In this document: piece after piece, positions 1 to 10,224 of the stretch
How positions within the stretch are numbered: the stretch's first letter is position 1
How the letters are laid out: every line of letters starts with the position of its first letter
Assembly (NCBI GenBank): GCA_963921425.1
Contig: OY992836.1
Coordinates: 16,013,614-16,077,613 of the forward strand
DNA from: Dryas octopetala
Taxonomy: Eukaryota; Streptophyta; Magnoliopsida; Rosales; Rosaceae
Direction of reading: 5' to 3'
DNA length: 64,000 nt
The notes under the pieces: generated by a model
What the model was told of the DNA's origin: nothing
The model's input: only the letters and a program-made list of their open reading frames with translations
Database searches by the model: none
Made by a program: the position numbers and the translations under genes

Positions 1-698
1 AACGATGGATCGATCCAAGAGACTGTACCCTGTTTATCCACAACATATGGCTGACCCTTGTAAACAATTATATCATTAAAATCAGAAATCCGATAATCTT
101 TGATAGGTGTCAGTTGGTCATCTCCAGTTTTAGCAAAACCCAATTTTCCTTGATTATAGATAACAAGAATTACACAATTTTCAAAGTTAGGGAGCAAAAC
201 CACTTTGTTCAAACCATGAACTGGACCAGACCCCGTGACGTATTTGAGTGCATATGTTTTACTTAACTCGACCATGTTGAAGTCCAACAAGTTCAAATCC
301 TCTGGAAACGCCACGTCGTTTAAGTACCTGATTCGGCAGCTGGAGATGGGATTCAGAAGACGAAGTTTCTCACTACTGTCTTCGACCTTTAGCAAGCAAC
401 CCTTAGACGACCATGACATGGACGACGATGAAGATGATGATGACTTGGACCTTAAGCAACCAACCCTTAGAATGTAGATTGTGCTTTGGGAGAGGAAGGC
501 ACGGTGTACCTTCTCCAACTTTCTGGTGGAGAATGGAAAAGGGATTTTTGGAACAAAAGAATGGGGGAGGTCAGGAATGGAACGCCAGGAGCTGCAAACG
601 CTGCGAAATCGGAGAACTTCAATTCGGGTTTTGAGGTGTTTGCCGATCAGTGACCAGATTTCGTCAGGAAGCTTGGACCAGTCGACTCTGCTATCCAT
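1..698 (-). CDS. F-box/DUF295 (SKIP23-like) protein, copy 1, partial at left edge
   Basis: Reading leftward from an ATG at 698-696, the frame stays open for 232 codons to the window edge, so the C-terminal half lies outside. The N-terminus (MDSRVDWSKLPDEIWSLIG) is the F-box of the SKIP23/KIB1-4 group, followed by LRFRSVCSSWRS. A low-complexity Ser/Asp linker comes next, then the start of the DUF295 beta-propeller region (LLDFNMVELSKTYALKY, VILVIYNQGKLGFAK, DIIVYKGQPYVVDK). F-box proteins of this type usually act as substrate receptors in SCF ubiquitin ligases through SKP1. The substrate is unknown here. The gene is the first of four minus-strand paralogues and is closest to those at 3105 and 6039. 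No frameshift or stop was found in the visible part. Confidence 0.85.
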   Translation of the reverse strand, partial: MDSRVDWSKLPDEIWSLIGKHLKTRIEVLRFRSVCSSWRSIPDLPHSFVPKIPFPFSTRKLEKVHRAFLSQSTIYILRVGCLRSKSSSSSSSSMSWSSKGCLLKVEDSSEKLRLLNPISSCRIRYLNDVAFPEDLNLLDFNMVELSKTYALKYVTGSGPVHGLNKVVLLPNFENCVILVIYNQGKLGFAKTGDDQLTPIKDYRISDFNDIIVYKGQPYVVDKQGTVSWIDPS

Positions 699-1170
699 GG
701 TGGCCTTGTGCTTTCGTTGACTGGTGACTTGAAATCCTTTTTTAGATTCAAGTCCAAAACTCACTTACAAATCATAGATTCATAGCTAAATTGTCCTTGC
801 CTTTTGTTTTTTTATTTCTTTGGGTTACTTATATGATCTCCTACAAATTTTAAGCTAATTAATATCATTTAATATGTAAATTTTAATTAAACCCGGATTA
901 CTCACATTAACCCAATAGCACATATTTAACATCACTCATACCCATTTTATTACCCAACAACCCATTTTAAAGTACTAACTCTTTAAAAACAATAAAAAAA
1001 AAACCTCACCCGAAACTATTTTTTTACCTTATTCACTGATGAGTTCACATTCACCTTATACCCTCTTCGGGTGCAGATTGAGGCTTGTGAAAAATTATCT
1101 AGTTTTATTTAAAATTTGAACCATTGAATCCAGATAAACACATAATGTGAATGACTCTTTAAAATATAAC
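699..1170. other. intergenic, upstream flank of F-box copy 1
   Basis: AT-rich spacer holding the putative promoter of the minus-strand F-box copy 1. No gene, RNA gene or clear repeat was recognised. Confidence 0.5.
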
Positions 1171-1530
1171 ATAATGTTTTCAAAGAAAAAATGGATTTCA
1201 ATTCTGCTATCCTTGTTCTTCTTTTTGTTTAAATGTCAACTGTATAATTTAAATATAAGGATTTATATAACTTATCCTACAAGTAAGGTTTTACAAAAGG
1301 AAAGATCGATATAGATACTAATTGCCTAAATCAATCCAGATCCATTATTTTAGTAACTCCAAATCTCCAAGATCCTCAACATTCCCCCTCAAACGGAAGT
1401 GGTGTTACGGCTCAATTTGGCCCAAAGACAATTAAGAAATTGGAGAGTAAATATTAACAAGTCCCAACTTGAAAACCAAAAATTCAACGCATTCTTCCCC
1501 CATTGGCTTAGTGAAAATGTCTACAACGTA
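1171..1530 (-). mobile_element. decayed Ty1/copia 3' end (pol tail, polypurine tract, partial 3' LTR)
   Basis: On the minus strand, 1530 to 1440 reads like the last residues of a Copia RNase H domain (VDIFTKPMGEECVEFL, then KLGLVNIYSPIS and a stop). A polypurine tract, TTGAGGGGGAA, follows at about 1385-1395. An LTR-like start, TGTTGAGGATC, comes directly after it, running to lower coordinates. The right-hand end of the LTR remnant near 1171 is a guess. No 5' part of the element is present, so this is a truncated relic. It lies between F-box copy 1 and the duplicated F-box unit, and it is not repeated in the second unit. Confidence 0.65.
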
Positions 1531-2291
1531 AAGTGAGGAACCTAATTAAGAAGTTGAATTCAACCCACCCTGTAACTTTTCTCATAGACAATCAATTTCC
1601 ATATGTTTCCATATTGGAACAAAAAGCTTTTTCCTTTTTTAACAGTCATCTATCCTCTATTTCTTGTCCTTGTATTTCATTCAAAATAACCAAATATAAG
1701 AACCATCATGATCACCACAGACTAGTTGTAGCTAAACTGAAATGGAACAAGAAAGTCTGTTATGGGAAAACTTGACTGAAATAAGAAATTCATCGATTCC
1801 AAATGAATTAAATCAGTAATTGATGCTGGAGATTCTTAGAGTAACATGCAGTCAACAGAAAGAAAAAAAATGAATTTTATTTTTAAACTTGAAGGGTAAT
1901 ATGCAACCGTGAGCCAAGAATCTTTATAACAATACTAAAGAAAGACTAAAAAATTTGTCTTCGGTACTCAACTAGAACTCTTCTAACTCTCTACTTTGCA
2001 TGGTCATGAAAATTAACATAATATACAAAATCACAATTGATTAAAAGAAAAAAAAAATGAACATGGTATATTATGCCATGTGCATGTGGAGGTCCCATGA
2101 TCAATACCTGAAATTGTATAGCCTAAAAATCCATTTTCAATTTCACCCTTGTAAACAATGGGGGAACTAGAGCTTCAAGCTCTAGTTTGATAAAATGTCA
2201 TAAGTTCCCCCATCTGCATTCTTGCGAACCCTCTTTGTAAAATGTCAGAACCTCCAACTTCTCCAAACGCAATAGTTCTTTCACAGTTCAC

Positions 2292-3073
2292 CTGCCAAGA
2301 TTATGTTAAGACGTAATCAATGGAAAAGGATTTTCCACATTCTGCTAAACAGAACAAGGGAGAAACAATGGAAAAGTGGAAACAAATGTTTCATCGGGCA
2401 CAGGATTTTGAGAATTTCATCAATGCTCAAAGTGATCTTCATATCTATATGGCGGGAATTCTGCAGTTTGATTCCTGTTTGACATATAAAGTGCAGGAAT
2501 CTAACTTCATGGTTTCTACAAACTATATGCATCAGAAATAGAGTCATGCTTGCACTTCAGTGTCCCTTAAAGCGAGAAAGGGGTCTGCTTAGCAGAATTA
2601 TGGCTCATTTTGTATGGTCTTCCCAAAACTAGAATTTACAGCTTAAACATTTAACCAACCTAGCCAGAACATAAATAGGGTTTCAGTATACATCTAGCCT
2701 TCTTCATGTGAAAAACACAAATCTGGCTTGAGCCATGATAAATGCTTATAATCTCCATTAAAATCTTCACACCAATGAATATGATTATATAAGTCAAGTG
2801 TGGAAATCAAGGTCTATTATGCACTACATTGTGATTCAAATTACATGAAAAAGTGATTCAAGTCAGGAATCAGGACATCTTATCAATAAAACCATACTCA
2901 TCTAACATATATGACAAGAGAGACATATTCAAAAAGACAACCCTGCAATGAAATCATTTAAGCTCCTGAAAATTATGAAGTTAAACATGGAAACGGAACA
3001 AACATAGGGAGACACCAACTATAAATATAAACAAGTTTCACATGATTATCATATACCAACATATCATACTTAC
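2292..3073 (-). other. probable 3'UTR intron of F-box copy 2
   Basis: Just downstream of the copy 2 stop codon, the minus strand shows a consensus donor (TTGAG|GTAAGTATG at 3074/3073). An acceptor (CTTGGCAG|GTGAAC at 2292/2291) lies 782 bases away. Unit B has the corresponding positions at 6019 and 5230, but its donor reads GAG|GCAAGT, a GC-type donor. Splicing is inferred from consensus and conservation only. Confidence 0.4.
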
Positions 3074-3104
3074 CTCAATTCAGAGGATAGGAACATGGGT
3101 TTGC

Positions 3105-4280
3105 TCAAGAGCCCAGTTGGGGTGGCCAAAATATCTGGGAATAGCCTACTTCAAGCCTCTGAATGCTATGGTCCTCCAAGTTGAACACAGAACCATCTTG
3201 TCTATCTACTTCTCTTAGTGCAAGACCAACATCATTTTGATCTGTGAAGTAAATGCAATTCCCTTTACAGCCAGCCAATTCTGAAGCTGAAACCGAGAAA
3301 GAACAATCGACATTCAAGAAAAAGGCTTGATCACCCAAGCATTTCACCTCAACCCATCTACCCCACTCTTCATCCAACTTATAAACCTTGAAATCAACTG
3401 CCTTGGCCTCACAAGAGTCGTAGTCTCTCGGGCGACGACGACGAAGGCGATAAAAAAGTCTATCACGATCGTCTTGCATGTTTGGTTCTTGTTCAAGGTA
3501 CCTATCCACCACATAAAGCTCTCCACAAGACTCCACCAAATGCTTTCTCTGACCCAAACCAAACAAGATAGGCGAAAATTGCAGCACCTTCAACGACGAA
3601 TCGATCCAAAACACTGTACCCCACCTATCCACAACATACGACTGACCCTTATAAACAAGTAGATCGTTATAATCAGAAATTCGATCATCGACGAGTGTCA
3701 GTTTCAAATCTCCATTTCTAGCGAAACCCAATTTTCCTTGATTGTAGATAACCAAGATTGCGCAATGTTTAAGGTTAGGGGGAATGACCACTTTGGTTAA
3801 ACCGGCAATTGAACCAGACCCATTGGCGTATCTGAGTGCATATGCTTTACACAACTCGACCATTTTGAAGTCCAGCAAGTTGGAAGCTTTTGGAAACGAA
3901 TCGTTGAAATACCTGATTCGGCGGCTGGAGATGGGATTCAGAAGACGAAGCTTCTCACTCTCTTCGAGCTTAAGCAGCCAACCCTTAGACGACGACGAGG
4001 AAGATGAAGGCGATGATGAGGTGGACGGGTTTGGGTTTGGATTCGGATCCGGATAGAGTTGGAGAAGGTAGACTGTGCTTTGGGAGAGGAAGGCATCGGG
4101 CCCAGTGGAGAATGGGAAAGGGAATCTTGGAGGAATGGAATGGTGGAAGGGAGGAATGGAGGAACGGCAGGAGCTGAAAACGCTGCGAAATCGGAGAACT
4201 TGGATGCGAGTTTTGAGGTGTTCGCCGATCAGTGACCAGAGTTCGACTGGAAGCTTGGACCAATCGACTCTGCTATCCAT
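3105..4280 (-). CDS. F-box/DUF295 (SKIP23-like) protein, copy 2
   Basis: Single-exon gene of 391 codons starting at ATG 4280. The F-box is at about residues 5-45 (VDWSKLPVELWSLIGEHL, LRFRSV). A Pro/Ser-rich linker at about 85-105 (PNPNPNPSTSSSPSSSSSSS) is followed by the DUF295/KIB1-4 beta-propeller to the C-terminus. The length is normal for the family. The likely role is substrate receptor of an SCF E3 ligase. SKP1 binding is inferred from the family and the substrate is unknown. It ends IFWPPQLGS where copy 3 continues WANP, so the stop has moved by a few codons. A probable 3'UTR intron follows the stop. CSSW of the other copies reads FSSCRSS here, a change in the conserved F-box helix. 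Confidence 0.9.
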   Translation of the reverse strand: MDSRVDWSKLPVELWSLIGEHLKTRIQVLRFRSVFSSCRSSIPPFHHSIPPRFPFPFSTGPDAFLSQSTVYLLQLYPDPNPNPNPSTSSSPSSSSSSSKGWLLKLEESEKLRLLNPISSRRIRYFNDSFPKASNLLDFKMVELCKAYALRYANGSGSIAGLTKVVIPPNLKHCAILVIYNQGKLGFARNGDLKLTLVDDRISDYNDLLVYKGQSYVVDRWGTVFWIDSSLKVLQFSPILFGLGQRKHLVESCGELYVVDRYLEQEPNMQDDRDRLFYRLRRRRPRDYDSCEAKAVDFKVYKLDEEWGRWVEVKCLGDQAFFLNVDCSFSVSASELAGCKGNCIYFTDQNDVGLALREVDRQDGSVFNLEDHSIQRLEVGYSQIFWPPQLGS

Positions 4281-6038
4281 GGTGGCCTTTCTGCTTTCAT
4301 TGACTTTCTCACTTGCACACTTGTATCCTAGTAACTAGTAACGCTAGCAGTAACACATTTTTTTACCACGTTTTCTACTTTATAAGTTTATACTAGTCTT
4401 CAAGGCAACCCCACTTGATACTTGGTCCAATAAACGCATTGTACCAGAATTAGACTCCTCAAATTTTTTCAATTCTCGGAATGAAAAATTATTGAGTCTA
4501 ACCCCACGACATCTGATGTAACTAATTCATCATATAAAGATATTACTATTACTGGACGGTAAAAACATAATTACTATGAGGGGGCAGAGGAGGAGCAGTG
4601 AGTGTAAGTTTTGCTCGTGAAAACTGGTCGCATTAGGATTGCCTCTAATCGCCATCCTTTATTGGACCAAATAGCTTTTTCTTTTTTAACAGTCGTCTAT
4701 CCTCTATTTTTTTCCCTTGTAGCTAAACTGAGATGGAACAAGAAAGTTCGTTATTGGTAACTTGACTGAAATAAGAAATTCATTGATTCCAAATGAATTA
4801 AATCAATCCTTGGAATGACATGCAGTCAACAGAATGAAGCCATGAGCCAAGAATCTTTATAACAATACTGAGAAAGACTAGAAAATTTATCTTCAGTACT
4901 AGAACTGGTTTCTAACTCTCTACTTTTGATAGTCATAAAAATTAATATAAGATACAAAATCACAATCGATTAGAAAAAATTAAAAAAAAATTAAACACAT
5001 TACATTATGCCATGTGCATGTGGAGGTCCCATAATCAATATCTGAAATTGTATGGCTCTAAATTTATTTTTTTCAATTTCACCCTTACAACAATGGAGGA
5101 ACTAGAGCTTCAAGCTATAGACGTAGCATAAGTTCCCTTTAACTGCATTCTTGCAAGTTGCAAGTCCTGTTTGATAAAATGTCAGAACCTCCAACTTCTC
5201 TGAAATGGAAAATTTCTTTCCCAGTTCACCTGTCAAGATTATGTTAAGAAGTAATCAATGGAAAAGGATTTTTCCATATTCTGCTAAACAGAACAAGGGA
5301 GAATCAATGGAAAATTGGAAATGAATGTTTTCTCGGGCACAGGATTTTGAGAATTTCATCAATGCTCAAAGTGGCCTTCATATCTATATGATGGGAATTC
5401 TGCAGTTTGATTCCTGTATGACATATAAAATGCAGGAATCTAACTCCATGGTTTCTATGAACTATATGCATCAGAAATAGAGTCATGCTTGCACTTCAGT
5501 GTCCCTTAAAGCCGAAATGGGTCTTCTTAGCAGAATTATGGCTCATTCTGTATGGTCTTCCCCAAACTAGAGTATACCGCTAAAACGTTTCACCAATCTA
5601 GCCAGTACTTAAATAGGGTTTCAATATACATCTAGCCTTGTTCATAAGAGATCTGTGAAAAACACAAATCTGGCTTGAGCCATGACAAATTGCTTATTAC
5701 CTCCATTAAAATCTTCGCACCAATTAATATGATTATATACAAGTCAGTGTGGAAATCAAGGTCTATCATGCAATACAGAGTGATTGAAATTATACGAGAA
5801 AGTGATTCAAGTCAGGAATCTGGACATCTTATCAATCAAACCATACTCATCTAACATATATGACAAGAGACAATATTTAAAAAGACCACCCTGCAAAGAA
5901 ATCATTTAAGCTTCTCAAAATTATGAAGTTGAACATGGAAAAGAACAAACAAAGATAGACATCAACTATAAGTATAAACAATTTCAAATGATTATCATAT
6001 AACAACATATCATACTTGCCTCAATCCAGAGGATAGGA
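4281..6038. other. intergenic spacer between F-box copies 2 and 3
   Basis: 4281-4660 is unique AT-rich promoter-side sequence of copy 2. 4661-6038 is the unit B copy of the duplicated 3' flank, including the probable 3'UTR intron 5230-6019. Short ORFs in the 5260-5486 block occur in both units on both strands and look like UTR sequence, not protein. Confidence 0.5.
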
Positions 6039-7244
6039 TCATGGGTTTGCCCAAGAGCCCAGTTGGGGAGGCCAAAATATCTGGGAATTGCCTAATTCTA
6101 GCCTCTCAATGCTATGGTCCTCCATGTTGAATACAGAACCATCTTGTCTACTCAAATCTCTTAGTGCAAGACCAACATCATTTTGATCAGAGAAGTAGAT
6201 GCAATTCCCTTTACACCCATCCAATTCTCGAGCCAAAACCGAGAAAGAACAATCGACATTCAAGAAAAACGCCTGATCACCCAAGCTCTTCACCTCATCC
6301 CATCTGCCCCACTCTTCATCCAACTTATAAACCTTGAAATCAACTGCCTTGGCCAGACAAGAGTCGTAGTATCTTTGGCTACGACGTCTGCCACGAAAAG
6401 GACTATAAACACCAACTAGATCGTCTTGCGTGCTTGGTTTTTGATCAAGGTACCTGTCCACCACATAAAGCACTCCACAGGACTCCACCAAATGCTTTCT
6501 CTGACCGAAACCAACCAACAGAGGCGAAAATTGCACCACCTTCAACGACGAATCGACCCAAAAGACTGTACCCCATCCATCAACAACACAAGACTGACGC
6601 TTATAAACAATCAAATCATTATAATCAGAAATTCGATCATCGATGAGTTTCAGTTTCTCATCCCCATTTTTGGCAAAACCCAGTTTTCCTTGTTCATATA
6701 TAACAAGAATGGAGCAGTCTGTAAAGTTAGGGGGGACGACCACTTTGTTTATACCCGCAATTGAACCAGACCCAATTGTGTATTTGAGTGCATATGCTTT
6801 AGTTAGCTCGACCATGGTGAAGTCCAACATGGTCAAAGCTTTTGGAAACTCGTCGTCGAAGTACCTGATTCGGCGGCTGGAGATGGGATTCAGAAGCCGA
6901 AGTTTCTTACCGTCTTCGAGCTTAAGCAAACAACCCGAGGACGAAGAAGGAGGTGGTGGTGATGATGACGTGGACGGATTCGGATTCGGATCCGGTTCCG
7001 GGTAGTGTTTGAGAAGGTAGACGGTGCTCTGGGAGAGGAAGGAATCGGGCCCGGTGGAGAAGGGGAAAGGCAATTTTGGAGGAATGTAAGGCTGGAAAGG
7101 AGGAATGGAGGAATGCGAGGAACTGCAAACGCTGCGAAATCGGAGAACTTCGATTCGGGTTTTGATGTGTTTGCCGATAAGTGGCCAGAGCTCGACTGGA
7201 AGCTTGGACCAGTCGACTCTGCTGCTGCTATCCATGGTGGCCAT
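6039..7244 (-). CDS. F-box/DUF295 (SKIP23-like) protein, copy 3
   Basis: Single-exon gene of 401 codons. Two in-frame ATGs, 7244 (MATMDSSS) and 7235, are both plausible starts. The second aligns with the start of copies 1 and 2. The F-box at about residues 8-48 reads VDWSKLPVELWPLIGKH then LRFRSVCSSSHSS. A Pro/Ser linker is followed by the DUF295 propeller (LLDFTMVELTKAYALKY, CSILVIYEQGKLGFAKNGD, SCVVDGWGTVFWVDSSLKV). It is closest to copy 2 and was produced by the unit A/B tandem duplication. It is intact, with no internal stop. The likely role is an SCF substrate receptor with an unknown target. Confidence 0.9.
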   Translation of the reverse strand: MATMDSSSRVDWSKLPVELWPLIGKHIKTRIEVLRFRSVCSSSHSSIPPFQPYIPPKLPFPFSTGPDSFLSQSTVYLLKHYPEPDPNPNPSTSSSPPPPSSSSGCLLKLEDGKKLRLLNPISSRRIRYFDDEFPKALTMLDFTMVELTKAYALKYTIGSGSIAGINKVVVPPNFTDCSILVIYEQGKLGFAKNGDEKLKLIDDRISDYNDLIVYKRQSCVVDGWGTVFWVDSSLKVVQFSPLLVGFGQRKHLVESCGVLYVVDRYLDQKPSTQDDLVGVYSPFRGRRRSQRYYDSCLAKAVDFKVYKLDEEWGRWDEVKSLGDQAFFLNVDCSFSVLARELDGCKGNCIYFSDQNDVGLALRDLSRQDGSVFNMEDHSIERLELGNSQIFWPPQLGSWANP

Positions 7245-8961
7245 CTGCTTCAGTTAACTGGTGGTTGACTTGCAGTTGCAGACTTTGTACCTAATAACAT
7301 ATAGTACAAATCCTTGCATGTATACTAAAAATATTACATAACGTGTTGTCAAGTCAAACACGTTATGCAAGTCTGCTCTTGCATACTTTGTTTGGCTGAT
7401 TCCTTTGGGTTCCAATTAGAAATTAATGGAGGTACGATAACTTTGTTCATTGTTATGTGTGGTCCTGGAGGATTAATTAACTTATACGCCAGCTAGTTTC
7501 TCAAAGTCCAAATTTTCCTAATTTACAACTGCCCATTTCGTTTCTTATTAATGATTGGGATGTCAAAGATTCGACAAGATTTTTTAAGTGAGTCTTTGTT
7601 GATTAGTCTTGGATGCACATATTTTGAACACAATAATGTTGGTCTCAAAATGACACACAGGACAACAATCCAAAACTGCTCCAGAAAAGTAGAATTTGAG
7701 AATGAAGGTGTGCTAGAATTTAAGAACACCAATATAACATCAAACACCTACCATGAAGAAAATGTAGTTTTCAAGTAAGAGAGAATAGCTTTTACATAGA
7801 CTGTGTGTACACACTACACATCATCCATAATAACATTAGCAGGCTACACCCTAATAACATTGGATAAACTAGACAGTGATATTTTACACTAGTTTACTGG
7901 AGAAAATTGTACAAACCACTCTTCATGAGAAAGTAGACCATCCACTTTCTCTGAGAAATGCACAAAAAGGGTCTTCAGCAGTGAGCAACATCCCTGCGAA
8001 GGTCATGTTGAGAAATAATTAATACCAAAAGAAATTAGTGAAACTAGCTAGAAGACTGGAATTCAATATATAATTCAGAATATTCAGGGGGGGAAAAATC
8101 TATTTAACATGAGCATACCTAAAGTTTTTATGCGTCTCTATATCATCACCACACATATGCTATGAGTCAGATTACTAAGACTATAACCAGAAAATTTCTC
8201 CATAAAGATAAGGATTGAAATGTGCTCTAGGTAAAACTTTTCTTGAAGATTTGAGAATTCTCTCTTAAATTTCAATAACTACACTCAATCTGCCCCTCCT
8301 GAGTCCTGATAATACTATTTCAGGTTTTGAAGGACCTTTATTTCTTCATGTGGTTACCTGTGTAGTAAAATTCACATTTATCATGCATCAAGAGTGTTAG
8401 TATAGAGGACCTTCAAATCAACATTCTGATCTACATGCTAGACAGTCTGTAAATACTTGAGAGGAAAAAGAAATTCTCGTCTAAATAAAAGATTTCTTAA
8501 GGGTCATAATATGTGCACTAAACCCTGAGGGTTTTCATCCCTTGAAGCCAACAATTAATTGAGTTGAATGAACATTCTTTTCCAAAAGAACTGCATGCGT
8601 TAACTTGGTTAATGATACCAAAATTTTGATGCAAAACGCCAAATTTTAAGTCTAAGAAATATAATCTATTCATAACAACTAAGCTTGTTTATCAATTAAG
8701 AGAAGTACCAGACACTTAAACAGCTAGGTTTGTTTATCAATAAAGCTTGTTCAGATGCTGCCACTTACTGCACACTCAAGACCCACGACCCCTCGAAATT
8801 AGTTCCTTCCAATTGCTTATTAGCTATGCACTTTTGCCTCATTCAATGGTTATATCAGGGGAAAAAAGGATATAAATTTAAAAGCTTGTAATCAGTAAAA
8901 CTTCTATTGTAACAATATAATATTTCAAACTCACATCCAGCAATCAGCATGAAGACGGACA
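7245..8961. other. intergenic spacer between F-box copies 3 and 4
   Basis: AT-rich. Contains the upstream region of copy 3 and the 3' flank of copy 4. The ORFs near 7523-7778 have no recognisable family and poor codon character. No repeat or RNA gene was recognised. Confidence 0.45.
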
Positions 8962-10149
8962 TCAATCGGGGCTGAGCCAAGTTGTTGGTGGCCAGAGCAT
9001 CTGAGAATAGCCAGTAGATGCTAGGCTCCTAATGCTACCATCCTCTAAGCTGAACACACGACTGTGATTACGACACAATCTTCCAATTGCCCGAAAATCA
9101 GCAAGTCTAGCAAAGTCAGTGAAAAAAATGCAATTCCCCTTCACTCTAGCAAAGTCTCTGGTGGAGACAGAGAAAGAACCATCATGACTCAAAAGAAACA
9201 CTTGATCTCCCAAGTCCTTCACATCGACCCATGTACCCCATTCTTGATCCAGCTTATAAACTTTAAAACCAACTACCTCAGCATCACTAGGGACAAACAT
9301 ATGGTTAAAAGCTTGAAAATCATGATACCCCAACACCCTCTCATTCTCAGACCTCTCCTTATCAAGGTACCTATCAACCACATAAAGCTCACCACAACAC
9401 TCAACCAAATGCTTCTGCCCACCAAACCCACACAACGGAGGCGAAAACTGAATCACCTTCAACTCCGAATTCACCCACGAAATTGTTCCCCATTTATCAA
9501 CAACATAGCACTGACCCTTGTACACAATCACATCATCATAGTAAGAGTTCTGTTCATCCACTAGGGTCCACTTCTCATCTCCAATTCTCATGAACCCCAA
9601 CCTGCCTCCATTGTAGATAATCACTATTCCACACTCCCCCAAATGGGTTTGAGCCAAGACCGCCACTTTGTTCACAGAAGCAAAAGTCACATAGCTCTTG
9701 GCATACGTAAGACTATAAGATTTGCACAATTCGACAACGCGAAAGTCCAACAAGTTGAAGGTCTTGAAAGAAGCGTTAGGGGAGTACCTGAGCGGCGAAT
9801 TGGTGATCGGATTCAGCAACCGCAATTTGCCGGAATCCGACTCCTCGAACTTCACCAACCATCTCCTCTTGGGTTCGTTGTCGTCGACGAGCGACTCCAT
9901 GCGATAGACTGTGGTTTGGGAGAGCAGGGCTTGGGGTTCGGCGGCTCCGTCGGCGGCGGCGGCGGCGGAGTGAGATAGTCGGAGGGGCAGAGGAGGAGGG
10001 ACGATCTGCTGGAAAGGAGGGATGGAGGAACGCCATAAGGTGCAGACGCTGCGGAATCGGAGAACGTCGACGCGGTGGTCGAGGTAGTTTCCGATCATCG
10101 GCCAGAGCTCCTTGGGCAGATCGGACCATTGTACCTTTCCTCTCTCCAT
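8962..10149 (-). CDS. F-box/DUF295 (SKIP23-like) protein, copy 4 (diverged)
   Basis: Single-exon gene. I place the start at ATG 10149 (MERGKVQWSDLPKELWPMIG), giving 395 codons. The frame stays open upstream to about 10224, but that stretch has no ATG in a family-like position. The F-box is at residues ~6-46 with a complete LRFRSVCTLWRSSIPPF. An Ala-rich stretch at ~65-75 (SHSAAAAADGAAE, from a GGC-repeat-like run) precedes the DUF295 propeller. It ends QMLWPPTTWLSPD. Clearly paralogous to copies 1-3 but the most diverged, so it separated before the recent duplication. Likely SCF substrate receptor. Confidence 0.9.
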   Translation of the reverse strand: MERGKVQWSDLPKELWPMIGNYLDHRVDVLRFRSVCTLWRSSIPPFQQIVPPPLPLRLSHSAAAAADGAAEPQALLSQTTVYRMESLVDDNEPKRRWLVKFEESDSGKLRLLNPITNSPLRYSPNASFKTFNLLDFRVVELCKSYSLTYAKSYVTFASVNKVAVLAQTHLGECGIVIIYNGGRLGFMRIGDEKWTLVDEQNSYYDDVIVYKGQCYVVDKWGTISWVNSELKVIQFSPPLCGFGGQKHLVECCGELYVVDRYLDKERSENERVLGYHDFQAFNHMFVPSDAEVVGFKVYKLDQEWGTWVDVKDLGDQVFLLSHDGSFSVSTRDFARVKGNCIFFTDFARLADFRAIGRLCRNHSRVFSLEDGSIRSLASTGYSQMLWPPTTWLSPD

Positions 10150-10224
10150 CTTGACTCGCACAATCGGAGAAATGAGAATCACTGAATAACGGCTGCTATT
10201 AACGTCCTCTGGTGGCCCCACCAA

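Larger units (their letters stand above)
1610..7250. repeat. tandem segmental duplication (unit A ~1610-4280, unit B ~4660-7250)
   Basis: Two head-to-tail units each contain an F-box gene and about 1.4 kb of its 3' flank. Matching landmarks include CTTTTTCCTTTTTTAACAGT at ~1627 versus the related string at ~4673, CATGTGCATGTGGAGGTCCC at ~2077 versus ~5013, and the same block around 2320-2547 versus 5260-5486. The flanks differ by scattered substitutions and small indels, so the duplication is recent but not brand new. Confidence 0.8.

Noticed and set aside
235..720. Plus-strand ORFs opposite the F-box genes (also at 3327-4338, 6183-7268, 9064-9978)
   Set aside because: They are antisense shadows of the DUF295 coding frame. 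The same shadows recur in each paralogue with the same relative frame.
2317..2547. Short ORFs on both strands in the duplicated 3' flank
   Set aside because: The matching block in unit B (5304-5486) keeps only part of the frame. It sits in a probable UTR/intron region and shows no family motif.
10150..10224. 25-codon N-terminal extension of F-box copy 4
   Set aside because: It has no ATG start and no counterpart in paralogues. The ATG at 10149 aligns with the F-box start.
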